A DNA stretch of 64,000 bases, taken from positions 1 to 64,000 of the forward strand of contig ONAG01000008.1 in NCBI GenBank assembly GCA_900315745.1, in the 5' to 3' direction. The first letter of the stretch is position 1; every line of letters starts with the position of its first letter. Origin of the DNA: an uncultured Prevotellaceae bacterium (GTDB lineage Bacteria > Bacteroidota > Bacteroidia > Bacteroidales > Bacteroidaceae). The notes under the pieces are model-generated. The model made no database searches, had not been told where the DNA came from, and was given only the letters and a program-made list of their open reading frames with translations. This document shows positions 28,701 through 36,222 of the stretch, piece after piece. The translations under genes were made by a program, and so were the position numbers.

Positions 28701-30355
28701 AGCGCCTGATAGTGTCGGCTAAGGACAAGGACGGCAAGAACGTGCCTGTGAAATACAAGGTGGTGGATGACAACAAGATAAAGGTCATCAACAAATCCGA
28801 TTCCGCAGTGACACTCAAACTGTCTGTCACAGCCAAGGAACCTCTCGACGACAAGATGTGGTACAAGACGGCGCAAGTGGTGGCACGTGCCTTGATGATG
28901 GTGCGCAATGTGAACTTCACATATCGTGAAAACAAGTCCATGGCGCTGCCGGGATTCATGCCCACCATAGGCAAAGCCTTCGGACAGAGAGGTGGCGACA
29001 TCCTCAGTCCGGGACTCGACTTCGCCTTTGGCTTCACAGACGAGGACTACATAGCAAAGGCACGTGAGAACAACTGGCTGCTGCATGTTGACAACGTGGC
29101 AACACCGGCAACGACAAGCAGCACTCGTGACCTGCAGTTGAAGATGACGCTCGAACCTGCTCGTGACCTAAAGATTGACCTTAATGCCAGCAGGACCGAG
29201 ACAAACGCAAGAAGCATACAATACATGTATGAGGGCACTCCTACCACAAGGACGGGACAGTTCACCATGACAACCATCTCCTTGGGTAGTGCCTTCGAGG
29301 GAACTGGAAGCGCCAACAATGGGTATTACTCGGCTACCTTCGAGAAATTCTGCAAATCCCTTGAGGGATTCAGAAACAAGGTGGAGGCAAGATATAATGG
29401 CGCCACTTATCCCGATGGAACAATATTGGCTGGAGAGACTTTCGATCCGGCAAATGGTGGCGTGGGCCTCTATAGTTCCGATGTCATGATACCTGCGTTC
29501 TTGGCTTCTTACACCAGCATTGGCGGGTCATCGCTCGACATCTTCCCTACATTAAGCAAGTTGCTGCCCAACTGGAGCTTCAGATACAGCGGACTGGGCA
29601 AGTTGTCGCCATTCAAGGAGTGGTTCAAGAGCGTGAACCTCAACCACTCTTACAAGAGCGTGTATGCCGTGGGCTCTTACTCCAGTTTCAGCACATGGAG
29701 GGAATACATGGGAGACCTTGGATTCATCTCCGATGCCACAACTGGCAACCCGGTGCCAAACAGCATGTTCAACATATCCACAGTGAGCATCAACGAGCAG
29801 TTCTCGCCTTTGTTGGGAGTGGATGTGACACTGCACAACAACCTCACTTGCAAGTTGGAATACAAGACCACAAGAGTGGTGAACCTCAGCACCACAAGTG
29901 TCCAGGTGAACGAGACCACGAGCAAGGACTGGGTGATAGGCTTTGGTTATAAGATCAACGACTTCAAGTTCTTTGGAGGCAGAAACCACAGAAAGATGAA
30001 AGGAAGCAACAAGAACAAAGGAGACGGCGATGACAATAATCAGAATCAGAACAGAAGCCAGAGCAATGCAAGGGGCAACAACAAGGGCTTCAACCATGAC
30101 CTCAATTTGCGCTTTGACTTCTCTTACCGCGACCAGGCCAACATCACACGCGACATCGCATCGATGACGAGTCAGGCAAGTAGTGGCAACACGGCTCTGA
30201 AGTTCTCTTTCAATGCCGACTACACCATCTCAAAACTCATGACAATGACATTCTATTTCGACTCGCAGACAAACACTCCTTTGCTCTCCGCAAGCAGTTA
30301 CCCGACAACGACGAGAGATTTCGGACTGAGCCTGAAGTTCTCGCTCACACGATAA
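22709..30355 (+). CDS. sprA: Type IX secretion outer-membrane translocon SprA (Sov)
   Basis: SprA forms the very large outer-membrane barrel through which type IX cargo leaves the cell. The 2548 residues are in the usual range. An N-terminal signal peptide (MKVKLRIIGFVILLCAIS region) is followed by a charged low-complexity stretch, then long beta-rich repeats with family-typical segments such as FDFDAQSMKLKYEGKEDEI and YLDDFENTKNAIDVSTP. A lysine-rich insert lies at about residues 1927-1985, in a likely loop. The GH10 enzyme at 39912 carries a type IX sorting-like tail, so a plausible cargo is encoded nearby. No PorV or other T9SS gene is in the window. Confidence 0.95.
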   Translation: MMKVKLRIIGFVILLCAISVVAGNTFSVPQDNRTRAQQANNKSPQDDKTRSQNKNNSKGKDDKKESEKNKMDIKAQPILEDEDAEIPDSLLNTRWKIQRTQPLTDDDLSQGTADLVRPENMKQTVEYNDTIERYIIGNKVAGTYVFAPTMMTFDEYFKWSEKKAIYEFFRSKNEEAAKAKGKEKFDFTDMHFDLGPAEKIFGPGGVRIKTQGTAELKFGATFKNIDNPSLPIRNRKTTTMDFDEKINLNVNGKVGDKVNMNLNYNTDATFDFDAQSMKLKYEGKEDEIIKLVEGGNVSFPGNSSLIQGASSLFGLRTDMQFGKLKLQTVVSQKKSSSSSVSSKGGVQMTPFEIDAADYEENRHFFLSHYFRSKYDAAMKTLPNLTTGVTINRMEIWVTNKTGTTSNTRSIIAFPDLGEGGKDMPPSNTANGLYSQLNSAFVGARDVDQTSTVLDQQFVGGTDYEKLESARLLSSSEYTINNALGYVSLKTTLQTDQVLAVAYEYTYGGVTYQVGEFASDITDVNKCLFVKSLKNTSNNPRQSNWDLMMKNVYYLASNVERDKFRLDIKFQSDTAGVYLTYIPEPQVKDQTIIKDIDADRLDNNNKAHSNGYFDYVQGYTVANGRVFLPKAEPFGEFLYKFLVSKGVTPTTAAKYSYTELYDSTKTIAKQIAEKDKYMLVGQFRGTSANVISLGAYNVPQGSVTVTAGGVTLTEGSDYTVDYSAGEVTIINQSILDAQTEIKASCESNTDYGQSRKTMFGINWEYDFSKNFQMSGTFRHLSEQALTTKVAMGAEPLNNTIWGVNLNWKKESQWLTNILDKLPLLHLTQPSNISLSAEFAHLIAGQSHGTQDNASYLDDFENTKNAIDVSTPTSWFISSVPTMFNEYKDKTGLTSGFNRSLLAWYNIDPLFTRRSSSLTPSHIKSDLDQLSNHYVREVYVRELYPNRDQSSYSGSTSTLPILNLAYYPEERGPYNFNPDLNVNGRFDNPSNKWGGMMRKLDTNDFETANIEYIEFWLLDPFVYTNGKEDASEYGGDFYINLGEVSEDILRDGKKFFESGMPVDGSNAFTTTQWGKVPTTTNTVYAFATSSGSRERQDVGFNGLTDTEEQTYDYYQEYLNSIRGKVSQEVFDSIYADPANDDYHYFRGSELDQQQASIMQRYKRINNPQGNTPDSDMRSENYDTSYKTTPDVEDINQDYTLNEYEKYYQYHVSIRPEDLVVGQNFIVDSRVGSGTLRNGERYEVTWYQFRIPLDRYESKEGAISDFTSIRFMRMFLTNFKKPIVMRFGSLDLVRGEWRVYAQNLNNSASQTGYMSVSAVNIEENNDKTPVNYVLPPGISRVQDPTQPQLVESNEQALDIVVNDLGTGESKCVYKKTTLDLRQYKRIQMFVHANPLNENVTNLSDNQLAVFIRLGSDYRSNYYEYEIPLKLTPAGHYDKYSTADKRVVWPEENMLDIPLSIFTSLKKERNKAKSTGAASYNQVFTAYDTDKPANKVSVMGNPSLGEVKTMIIGVRNLSGEAKSGEVWVNELRLKEYNNEGGWAAQGNLNMQLSDFGTVNVTGRYTSEGFGGLEDGVASRSQDNFRNISFTTSLELGKFFPDKMKVSAPLYYSYTNENTKPKYNPLDTDMRMDDALDAMESKHERDSVESIAVTKVTNTNFSLSNVRIGVATKGHPMPYDPANFSFSYSHSHSRTTGKTIIYEEEDNWNGAMSYSWTPVYKAWEPFKKIKSKSKWLEFPKKLGFNYLPQNITFNTDIKRVYYELQERDMESLEDSKLPLTFNEQFLWNRDFSMRWDLTKNLHLTFNSGTNAEIEEPYTPVNKDLYPDRYEAWKDSVWNSIRNFGTPLDYDQTFSASYHVPLNLIPIFDWLNADITYNSSYKWVRGTDLEDGTSLGNTISNNSTFNINGTFNLQKLYDHVPFLKKTNDRFNKSMSSTTKKDNQKNKAANVKDKSKGKSKSEEDKDKEADDKSKASLPKNKNTFEKEITIKGDTSLVVTHSKKSKRLIVSAKDKDGKNVPVKYKVVDDNKIKVINKSDSAVTLKLSVTAKEPLDDKMWYKTAQVVARALMMVRNVNFTYRENKSMALPGFMPTIGKAFGQRGGDILSPGLDFAFGFTDEDYIAKARENNWLLHVDNVATPATTSSTRDLQLKMTLEPARDLKIDLNASRTETNARSIQYMYEGTPTTRTGQFTMTTISLGSAFEGTGSANNGYYSATFEKFCKSLEGFRNKVEARYNGATYPDGTILAGETFDPANGGVGLYSSDVMIPAFLASYTSIGGSSLDIFPTLSKLLPNWSFRYSGLGKLSPFKEWFKSVNLNHSYKSVYAVGSYSSFSTWREYMGDLGFISDATTGNPVPNSMFNISTVSINEQFSPLLGVDVTLHNNLTCKLEYKTTRVVNLSTTSVQVNETTSKDWVIGFGYKINDFKFFGGRNHRKMKGSNKNKGDGDDNNQNQNRSQSNARGNNKGFNHDLNLRFDFSYRDQANITRDIASMTSQASSGNTALKFSFNADYTISKLMTMTFYFDSQTNTPLLSASSYPTTTRDFGLSLKFSLTR

Positions 30356-30358
30356 CTG

Positions 30359-31645
30359 ATGTCGATGATGGATGGCAAACATTGGCTATTTTTGAAACTT
30401 ACTTACATGTTGAAAATGTATCTCAGATATTGTTTCTCGTGCCTTATGATGGCACTTTCTATTGGATTATTTGCTCAAGATGTAGTTTTCACGGAAAACA
30501 ATGATACACCATACGGTTCTGACGGGGCAGGAGTATATAACGGATGGCTCGACGTCATGAGACAGCGTATGGACAAGATGCTCGACGACAAACTGTTGCA
30601 GACATCGCAACTGGGAATGATGGTCTATGACCTCGATACCGACCAGGTGGTGTATGCCTATAATGAGAGGCAACGGCAACGGCCGGCATCCGTCATGAAG
30701 CTTGTGACTTCCATCACGGCTCTCGACATGCTTGGTGGGGACTATGGATACAGTACCAGTTTCTGTTATAGGGGGACGCTGCAAGCCGACACACTGTGGG
30801 GTGACCTGTATTGTGTGGGAGGGTTCGACCCCACCATCAGCCGAAGTGACTTGAGGGCGTTTGCTGACTCTATAAGGAGGTTTGGCATCAGTCATATAGA
30901 TGGAATGATTGTGCTCGACCTGACCATGAAGGACACCCTGTCTTATGGCAATGGGTGGTGCTGGGATGATGACAACGACAAGCTAACCCCTCTGCTCGTA
31001 GATAAGAAAGACCAGTTCCTAAGTGTCTTTGTAACCGAGTTGAAGAATGCCGGCATCTCCCTTAGCGTCACTTACGCAAAAGGAAAACTGCCGCAGTACT
31101 GCACGGAAATCTACCGCCATCGCAGCAGCATGGACAAGGTGCTGAACAGGATGATGAAGGAGAGCGACAACCTATATGCCGAATCGATGTTCTATCAGAT
31201 AGCCAAGGCTGGTTCGCCACAAACCGCCAAAGCGTCTGACGCGTCGGGTGCCATGAAGAGATTGATACACCGCTTGGGACTCGACCCCGTGAACTATACT
31301 TTCGCCGATGGCAGCGGACTGTCGCTCTACGACTACGTGTCGGCAGAGATGATTGTAAGTCTCCTTCGACATGCGTATTCGCATAGGGATATTTTCGAAC
31401 ACCTGTATCCGGCTTTGCCCATAGCAGGGGTGGACGGGACATTGGAGAAGCGAATGACATCAGGACCCGCACGTGGCAATGTTCATGCCAAGACAGGTAC
31501 GGTGACGGGCGTATCTACCCTTGGTGGCTTCTGTCGGGCTTCCAATGGTCATCAACTATGTTTCGCCATCCTCAACCAGGGTGTGGTGAGGGCATCTGAC
31601 GGAAGGGCTTTCCAAGACAAGGTGTGCGACGCGTTATGCAGGTGA
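30359..31645 (+). CDS. dacB: D-alanyl-D-alanine carboxypeptidase/endopeptidase, PBP4 (peptidase S13)
   Basis: The enzyme trims or cleaves peptidoglycan cross-links in the periplasm. The three serine-acyl motifs are present: SVMK (Ser111, Lys114), SDN (269-271) and KTG (378-380). A signal peptide ends near residue 40 (SIGLFAQ). The first ATG lies 4 bases after the sprA stop; internal ATGs, for example at 30407, are equally plausible and would shorten the leader. At 428 residues it is slightly shorter than E. coli DacB. It is co-transcribed with sprA or at least closely downstream. Confidence 0.9.
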   Translation: MSMMDGKHWLFLKLTYMLKMYLRYCFSCLMMALSIGLFAQDVVFTENNDTPYGSDGAGVYNGWLDVMRQRMDKMLDDKLLQTSQLGMMVYDLDTDQVVYAYNERQRQRPASVMKLVTSITALDMLGGDYGYSTSFCYRGTLQADTLWGDLYCVGGFDPTISRSDLRAFADSIRRFGISHIDGMIVLDLTMKDTLSYGNGWCWDDDNDKLTPLLVDKKDQFLSVFVTELKNAGISLSVTYAKGKLPQYCTEIYRHRSSMDKVLNRMMKESDNLYAESMFYQIAKAGSPQTAKASDASGAMKRLIHRLGLDPVNYTFADGSGLSLYDYVSAEMIVSLLRHAYSHRDIFEHLYPALPIAGVDGTLEKRMTSGPARGNVHAKTGTVTGVSTLGGFCRASNGHQLCFAILNQGVVRASDGRAFQDKVCDALCR

Positions 31646-31669
31646 GTTTTTGAATGATAAGAACAAGAT

Positions 31670-31951
31670 ATGACAAACTTCAGCAATGACGATTTCTGGA
31701 AGCCTGTGGTCACCACAAGGCAAATCATACAGGGGGAAGACATCATAGTATGCGTAAGCCTTGACATGGAAGGAGATTGGGAGGCATTGGGCAACGAGGA
31801 CTTTTCCGATGACGACTTGGATGTGCTGTCGGTGGAGGAAATGTTGCAGTTGGACCCATCCCTCGCCTCATTGCCGGAAATGGAATGCGGACAGGTGGCA
31901 GTGCGTGATGGCAAGGATGCTCCGTGGCAAGTGGAAGATGCCGACGAATAA
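31670..31951 (+). CDS. Small acidic protein, function unknown
   Basis: A 93-residue frame starts 25 bases after the peptidase stop on the same strand. It is strongly acidic, with many Asp and Glu residues in the second half (FSDDDLDVLSVEEMLQ), and ends in DADE. There is no signal peptide, membrane helix or motif I recognise. Its spacing and clean frame argue that it is real. It ends 7 bases before the convergent Crp-type regulator gene. Confidence 0.6.
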   Translation: MTNFSNDDFWKPVVTTRQIIQGEDIIVCVSLDMEGDWEALGNEDFSDDDLDVLSVEEMLQLDPSLASLPEMECGQVAVRDGKDAPWQVEDADE

Positions 31952-31957
31952 GTCTGT

Positions 31958-32665
31958 TCAGCCCATCCGCGACACTTTGCGAAGTTCTTCCTCTTGAACA
32001 ATCTTTATCTTTTTGCCGTCGATGGCGATGAGCTTCTCGTCGGCAAAGGTGGATAGCGTGCGGATGGCATTGCTTGTCGTCATGTTCGACAGGTTTGCCA
32101 AGTCCTCGCGACTTAGGTATATGCCCAAGGTGCAGCCATCCTCCTCCACGTCGTAATTGTCTTTCAAAAACAGCAACGCCTCTGCCAGGCGTCCTCTGAT
32201 GTGCTTTTGGGTAAGGTTTACGGTGCGGTCGTCAGACTGGCCTAAAAGCACTGACAGATGGCGCACCACATGAAGGCTCATGCGGGGATTCTGCTGCATC
32301 ACCTTTTCTATTGTTTCCATCGGCATGGACGCTACGATGGACGCTTCAAGAGCCGTGGCTGTGGAGCGGTGAATGGCATTGGCGAAATATGCACGGTAGC
32401 CGAACATCTCGATGGGCTTTATTACACGGATGATTTGATTGCGGCCGCCAACACCGTTCTTCACCACTTTCACCTTCCCGCTGACGAGGACATACATGCG
32501 GTCGGGGTGATCCTTCTCGCTGTATATCTCCGTATTGCGCTTGTAATGGTTGACTGAAAGATTTTCCGATAGCAAGGCGCGCTCGCTATCGGTAAGCCAA
32601 GGCCAAATGTCGAACAATTCTTTGGCTATGGACGACTTTTCGTGTGTCTGGTTGGGTTGGTGCAT
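31958..32665 (-). CDS. Crp/Fnr-family transcription regulator
   Basis: I choose the ATG at 32665 (235 residues); the longer frame covers promoter-like sequence and lacks homology. Residues about 35-135 form the cyclic-nucleotide-binding-type beta-barrel (YVLVSGKVKVVKNGVGG, then MFGYRAYFANAIHRSTATA). The C-terminal third is a Crp-type winged helix (LGIYLSREDLANLSNMTTSNAIRTLSTF). No CxxC or four-Cys iron-sulfur pattern is seen, so it is not Fnr itself. It is divergent from the glycogen operon, with 310 bases between start codons, so it could control that operon. That is inference from position only. Confidence 0.88.
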   Translation of the reverse strand: MHQPNQTHEKSSIAKELFDIWPWLTDSERALLSENLSVNHYKRNTEIYSEKDHPDRMYVLVSGKVKVVKNGVGGRNQIIRVIKPIEMFGYRAYFANAIHRSTATALEASIVASMPMETIEKVMQQNPRMSLHVVRHLSVLLGQSDDRTVNLTQKHIRGRLAEALLFLKDNYDVEEDGCTLGIYLSREDLANLSNMTTSNAIRTLSTFADEKLIAIDGKKIKIVQEEELRKVSRMG

Positions 32666-32677
32666 GTTGATGTGATG

Positions 32678-32685
32678 CAAAAATA
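32678..32685 (-). promoter_or_regulatory. Possible -7 element for the Crp-type regulator
   Basis: TATTTTTG on the minus strand fits the -7 consensus about 13 bases upstream of the chosen start. No well-spaced TTTG is present. Confidence 0.4.
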
Positions 32686-32776
32686 CGGATTTTTGCGGGA
32701 AAGGGAGCCAATAAACTGCTGAAAAAGCGTTTTTCATATAAAAAAGGTACATTTTTGAAAAAAACAAGCACTTTAT

Positions 32777-32807
32777 TTTGATTTTTAGGACAAAATTATT
32801 ACCTTTG
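32777..32807 (+). promoter_or_regulatory. Promoter of the GDE-GT4-GH57 operon
   Basis: TTTG (32777-32780), 19 bases, TACCTTTG (32800-32807): full consensus. The first start codon is at 32976, so the transcript has an unusually long leader of about 160 bases. Confidence 0.8.
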
Positions 32808-32826
32808 AAGAAATTTACAGTCAGTG

Positions 32827-32875
32827 CAGCCGTTGGCGTGCACATATAAGTTATGTATGTGCCACATATCGGCTG
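32827..32875 (+). promoter_or_regulatory. Structured leader element in the glycogen operon 5' region
   Basis: CAGCCG (32827-32832) pairs with CGGCTG (32870-32875), and inside it GCACATA (32840-32846) pairs with TATGTGC (32856-32862) around a 9-base loop. It lies early in the long leader and has no terminator-like T run. I do not recognise a known riboswitch. Confidence 0.45.
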
Positions 32876-32975
32876 TCATGGCAAGATAGATGGCATAATT
32901 ATTCCCTTTCGGTTGGGATGATGACCGAATGGGGTTAAATCTGATACGATTGACTTAAACCTTAATAGAACAACT

Positions 32976-34925
32976 ATGAGTTATCTACGATTAGAAAAGG
33001 CGCTGATGACCAACTTGCAGGAGTCGCTGCCCCGCGAATTGTTGAGGACAAACCGCTCGGGCGCTTATTCTTGCTCCACCATTGTGGACTGCAACACGCG
33101 AAAGTATCACGGACTGCTTGTGGTGCCCATCCCAGAATTGGACGATGAAAACCACGTGCTCCTGTCTTCTCTCGACGTGACAGTGATACAGCATGGGGCG
33201 GAATTCAACCTCGGACTCCACAAGTATCAAGGCAACCACTTTAGCCCAAAGGGCCACAAGTACATCCGGGCTTTCGACTGCGACAAGGTGCCTACCACCA
33301 TCTACAGGGTGGGAGGCGTCGTGCTAAAGAAGGAAGTCGTTTTCCAACATTATGAGGACAGAATCCTCATCAGGTACACTCTCGACGAGGCTCATTCTGC
33401 CACTACTCTCAGGTTCAGACCATTCTTGGCTTTCAGAAGTGTCAGGGCTTTCACTCACGAAAACAATACCGCAAGTCGCGACTACTCAGCTGTTGACAAC
33501 GGTATCAAGACCTGCATGTATGCCGGTTATCCCGATTTGTATATGCAGTTCAGCAAGAAAAACGAATTCGTGTTCCAACCCGACTGGTACAGGGGAATCG
33601 AATATCCCAAGGAGCAGGAGAGAGGATATGCTTCGAATGAAGACCTCTACGTGCCGGGATATTTCGAGGTGGATATCAAGAAGGGCGAGAGCATCGTGTT
33701 CGCTGCATCTACTTCAAAAATACGCTCCAACACCCTCAAGAAACTCTTTGAGAAAGAGGTGGAAGAGCGCAACCCAAGAGACAACTTCTTCCACTGTCTC
33801 GTGAATGCCGCACACCAATTCCACAAGAGACTGCCCAACGACGACAGATACCTCCTCGCTGGATACCCATGGTTCAAGTGCAGGGCAAGAGACACTTTCA
33901 TATCGCTGCCAGGACTCACTCTCGCCATAGAGGAGCAGGACTACTTCGAACTGGTGATGAAGACGGCAGAGAAGGAGCTGAGAGCTTTCATGGAAAACAA
34001 GCCCATCAAGGGCCACATTTATGAAATCAACCAGCCAGACGTGCCGCTCTGGGCAATCTGGGCAATACAGCAATATGCCAAGGAGTGCGGAAGACCCAAA
34101 TGCTTCGACATGTATGGAAAACTTGTGGACGACATCATCGATTACATAGTGGAAGGTGGTCATCCAAACCTCACTCTTGAGGAGAACGGACTGCTGCATA
34201 CCGAGGGCAGAGACCAAGCCGTGACATGGATGAACTCCACTGCCAATGGAAGGCCTGTGGTGCCACGCACTGGATTCATCGTGGAATTCAATGCCTTGTG
34301 GTATAATGCCCTTAGATTCGGTGCTTCCATGGCTACCGAACTGGGTAAGGAAGAGAGGGCTGCCGAACTGGAGGCAATGGCAGAGAAGTGCAAGGTGTCG
34401 TTTGTGGATACATTCCTGAATGAATATGGTTACCTGTACGACTATGTCGATGGCAACATGATAGACTGGAGCGTGAGGCCAAACATGATTTTCGCCGTGG
34501 CTCTCGACTATTCTCCTCTCTCGCAAGAGCAAAAGAAGAGTGTGCTCGACGTTTGCACGAGGGAACTGCTCACTCCCAAGGGACTGCGTTCGCTGTCGCC
34601 AAAGAGTGGGGGCTACAACCCGATGTATGTGGGACCTCAGACACAACGCGACTACGCATACCACCAGGGCACGGCATGGCCTTGGCTGGGAGGATTCTAC
34701 ATGGAAGCCAGTCTGAAGCTTTACAAGCGCACACGACTGAGCTTCGTCGAAAGGCAGATGGTGGGATATGAGGAAGAAATGGACTACCACTGTCTGGGAA
34801 CTATAAGCGAACTCTTCGACGGTAACCCGCCATTCTTAGGCAGAGGTGCCATGTCGTTCGCCATGAACGTGGCTGAAATCCTCCGTACACTCAACATGCT
34901 CGAATCTTACAAATATAATAAATAG
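32976..34925 (+). CDS. Glycogen debranching enzyme (amylo-alpha-1,6-glucosidase type)
   Basis: The 649 residues comprise an N-terminal debranching-enzyme domain (about 15-240, with NRSGAYSCSTIVDCNTRKYHGLLV) and a C-terminal (alpha/alpha)6 catalytic domain (about 270-645, with WFKCRARDTFISLPGL, HTEGRDQAVTWMNS and QGTAWPWLGGFYMEA). Such GH133-type enzymes remove alpha-1,6 branches from glycogen. There is no signal peptide, so it is cytoplasmic. It is the first of three tightly spaced genes: the GT4 gene begins 14 bases later and the GH57 gene follows. This trio is a standard Bacteroidales glycogen-metabolism set. Confidence 0.92.
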   Translation: MSYLRLEKALMTNLQESLPRELLRTNRSGAYSCSTIVDCNTRKYHGLLVVPIPELDDENHVLLSSLDVTVIQHGAEFNLGLHKYQGNHFSPKGHKYIRAFDCDKVPTTIYRVGGVVLKKEVVFQHYEDRILIRYTLDEAHSATTLRFRPFLAFRSVRAFTHENNTASRDYSAVDNGIKTCMYAGYPDLYMQFSKKNEFVFQPDWYRGIEYPKEQERGYASNEDLYVPGYFEVDIKKGESIVFAASTSKIRSNTLKKLFEKEVEERNPRDNFFHCLVNAAHQFHKRLPNDDRYLLAGYPWFKCRARDTFISLPGLTLAIEEQDYFELVMKTAEKELRAFMENKPIKGHIYEINQPDVPLWAIWAIQQYAKECGRPKCFDMYGKLVDDIIDYIVEGGHPNLTLEENGLLHTEGRDQAVTWMNSTANGRPVVPRTGFIVEFNALWYNALRFGASMATELGKEERAAELEAMAEKCKVSFVDTFLNEYGYLYDYVDGNMIDWSVRPNMIFAVALDYSPLSQEQKKSVLDVCTRELLTPKGLRSLSPKSGGYNPMYVGPQTQRDYAYHQGTAWPWLGGFYMEASLKLYKRTRLSFVERQMVGYEEEMDYHCLGTISELFDGNPPFLGRGAMSFAMNVAEILRTLNMLESYKYNK

Positions 34926-34939
34926 GGAGGACACAAAAT

Positions 34940-36205
34940 ATGAAAGTTTTAATGTTTGGATGGGAGTATCCTCCTCATGTGTTTGGTGGACTCGCAACTG
35001 CTAATTACGGTATTTCTGAGGGACTTCATGCACAAGGCGACATCGACATCACGCTTTGTCTGCCGAAACCTTTCGGAGATGAGGACACCTCGGCTTGCAA
35101 GATTGTTGGCATGTGTGCCGTGCCCATTGCCTACCGCGACGTGAATTATGATTTTGTCAAGGAGCGCATAGGCAACATCATGGACCCTGACTATTACTAC
35201 AGGCTCAGGGACCACATCTATGCCGATTTCAACTACATGCACGTCAACGACCTCGGATGCATGGAGTTCGCAGGTGGATATCCCAAAAACCTGCACGAGG
35301 AAATAAACAACTATTCTGTCATAGCAGGTGTGGTGGCTCGAACCGAAGATTTCGACATCATACATGCACACGACTGGCTTACATACCCTGCTGGCATACA
35401 TGCCAAGAATGTAAGTGGGAAACCTCTTTGCATCCACGTGCATGCCACCGACTTCGACCGCAGCCGTGGAAAGGTGAACCCAACGGTGTATTCGATAGAG
35501 AAGGATGGCATGGACAATGCCGACTGCATCATGTGCGTTTCGGACCTCACAAGACGTACGGTGATAAACCACTACTACCAGGATCCCAAAAAGGTGTTCA
35601 CGGTGCATAACGCTGTGTATCCGCTCCAAAAGGAACTCCAAGACATACCAAGACCCGACCACACAGGTAAGGAAAAGGTGGTGACGTTCCTCGGACGAAT
35701 CACAATGCAGAAGGGACCGGAATACTTCGTGGAAGCTGCCAACATGGTGCTGCACCGCACCCGCAACGTGCGTTTCTGCATGGCTGGTTCGGGCGACATG
35801 ATGGATGCGATGATACAGCTCGCCGCTGAAAGGGGCATTGCCGACAGGTTCCACTTCCCGGGATTCATGAGGGGCAAGCAGGTGTATGAGTGCCTCAAGG
35901 ACTCTGATGTGTATGTCATGCCTTCTGTGAGCGAGCCTTTCGGCATTTCGCCACTTGAGGCGATGCAGTGTGGCACGCCTTCCATCATATCGTGGCAAAG
36001 TGGATGTGCCGAGATATTGCACAACTGCATCAAGGTGGACTATTGGGACATTCACGCTCTCGCTGATGCCATCTATTCCATCTGTCATAACGACAGCCTT
36101 TTCCACTACCTGCAGGATGAAGGAAAACGAGAAGTTGACCAAATCACTTGGGAAAAGGTGGGAAGATGGATCAAGGAACTTTACATCCGTACACTTAACA
36201 AGTAA
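34940..36205 (+). CDS. Glycogen synthase-like GT4 glycosyltransferase
   Basis: The 421-residue GT-B fold enzyme begins MKVLMFGWEYPPHVFGGLA, the glycine-rich acceptor-domain motif of starch and glycogen synthases. It ends its catalytic region with SEPFGISPLEAMQCGTP, which carries the E-x7-E nucleotide-sugar motif of GT4. The HVHATDFDRSRG segment is also typical. It very likely elongates an alpha-glucan in the cytoplasm. It lies between the debranching enzyme and the GH57 enzyme, with 14 and 17 base gaps. A different hexosyl transfer cannot be excluded from sequence alone. Confidence 0.88.
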   Translation: MKVLMFGWEYPPHVFGGLATANYGISEGLHAQGDIDITLCLPKPFGDEDTSACKIVGMCAVPIAYRDVNYDFVKERIGNIMDPDYYYRLRDHIYADFNYMHVNDLGCMEFAGGYPKNLHEEINNYSVIAGVVARTEDFDIIHAHDWLTYPAGIHAKNVSGKPLCIHVHATDFDRSRGKVNPTVYSIEKDGMDNADCIMCVSDLTRRTVINHYYQDPKKVFTVHNAVYPLQKELQDIPRPDHTGKEKVVTFLGRITMQKGPEYFVEAANMVLHRTRNVRFCMAGSGDMMDAMIQLAAERGIADRFHFPGFMRGKQVYECLKDSDVYVMPSVSEPFGISPLEAMQCGTPSIISWQSGCAEILHNCIKVDYWDIHALADAIYSICHNDSLFHYLQDEGKREVDQITWEKVGRWIKELYIRTLNK

Positions 36206-36222
36206 TCTAAAAAACACCAGAT

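Noticed and set aside
33714-34790. Antisense frame opposite the debranching enzyme (358 codons)
   Set aside because: Shadow of the conserved GDE catalytic domain.
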